A stretch of DNA of 6,095 bases from Thermoanaerobacteraceae bacterium (GTDB lineage: Bacteria > Bacillota > Desulfotomaculia > Desulfotomaculales > Ammonificaceae), in the NCBI GenBank assembly GCA_030016455.1, contig JASEJH010000101.1:1-6095 (forward strand), read 5' to 3'. The notes under the pieces are model-generated. The model saw only the letters and a list, made by a program, of their open reading frames with translations, made no database searches and was not told the DNA's origin. Made by a program: the position numbers and the translations under genes. Of this stretch, positions 6,061 through 6,095 are shown piece after piece. Every line of letters begins with the position of its first letter. The stretch's first letter is position 1.

Positions 6061-6095
6061 TCTTTCGCCTCGCAATCTCCCTGACTGTTTTCTTG
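6044..6095 (-). CDS. murD: Probable C-terminal end of MurD (UDP-MurNAc-L-Ala--D-Glu ligase), 5' part outside window
   Basis: One minus-strand frame entering from the window edge reads KKTVREIARRKNAVPG and stops at TAG (6046-6044). MurD proteins often end in a helix of the form RGxxFKxxVRxL, which the first residues resemble, and murD is the usual gene just before ftsW/spoVE in Gram-positive dcw clusters. If correct, murD ends 17 bases inside ftsW, an overlap in keeping with the tight junctions elsewhere in this operon. With only 16 residues visible the call depends mostly on gene order. The ftsW frame and a third frame are also open to the edge, so the assignment is tentative. Confidence 0.45.
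   Translation of the reverse strand, partial: KKTVREIARRKNAVPG
6068..6071 (-). promoter_or_regulatory. Ribosome binding site of ftsW
   Basis: GAGG on the minus strand sits 7 bases before the ATG at 6060. It favours this ATG over the in-frame TTG at 6075, whose nearest purine run (AGGGAGA) directly touches the start codon. Confidence 0.55.

Overview
The window is a stretch of a bacterial division and cell wall (dcw) gene cluster. Every gene I can support lies on the minus strand, so transcription runs from high to low coordinates. In reading order the genes are: a probable last few codons of murD (6095-6044), ftsW/spoVE (6060-4954), murG (4949-3828), a 291-base non-coding gap (3827-3537), murC (3536-2160), murB (2163-1243) and murA (1238 to the window edge, missing only its last few codons).

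The organism is probably a GC-rich, Gram-positive, Clostridia-like Firmicute, for example in the Peptococcaceae/Desulfotomaculum/Moorella range. This rests on three things: the order ftsW-murG-murC-murB-murA, a MurB of the short type II architecture, and purine-rich ribosome binding sites in front of most genes. This is inference from gene order and protein type; no taxonomic marker is present. Bacillus subtilis differs, since its cluster runs spoVE-murG-murB with murC and the murA paralogues elsewhere.

The genes work together on peptidoglycan. MurA and MurB make UDP-N-acetylmuramic acid from UDP-GlcNAc, MurC adds the first amino acid (L-Ala), MurD would add D-Glu, MurG turns lipid I into lipid II at the inner membrane face, and FtsW (a SEDS glycosyltransferase) polymerises lipid II at the septum. 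Most junctions are extremely tight: ftsW and murG are 4 bases apart, murC and murB overlap by 4 bases, murB and murA are 4 bases apart, and murD probably overlaps ftsW by 17 bases. That points to one translationally coupled operon.

The only part the genes do not explain is the murG-murC gap. It holds several short palindromes, a separated inverted repeat, a short direct repeat abutting the murG stop codon, and a weak promoter-like sequence before murC. No transposase, RNA gene, CRISPR array or clear terminator is visible. I found no undescribed system: the enzymes are canonical with their key residues intact, and the gap is the one place worth a second look.
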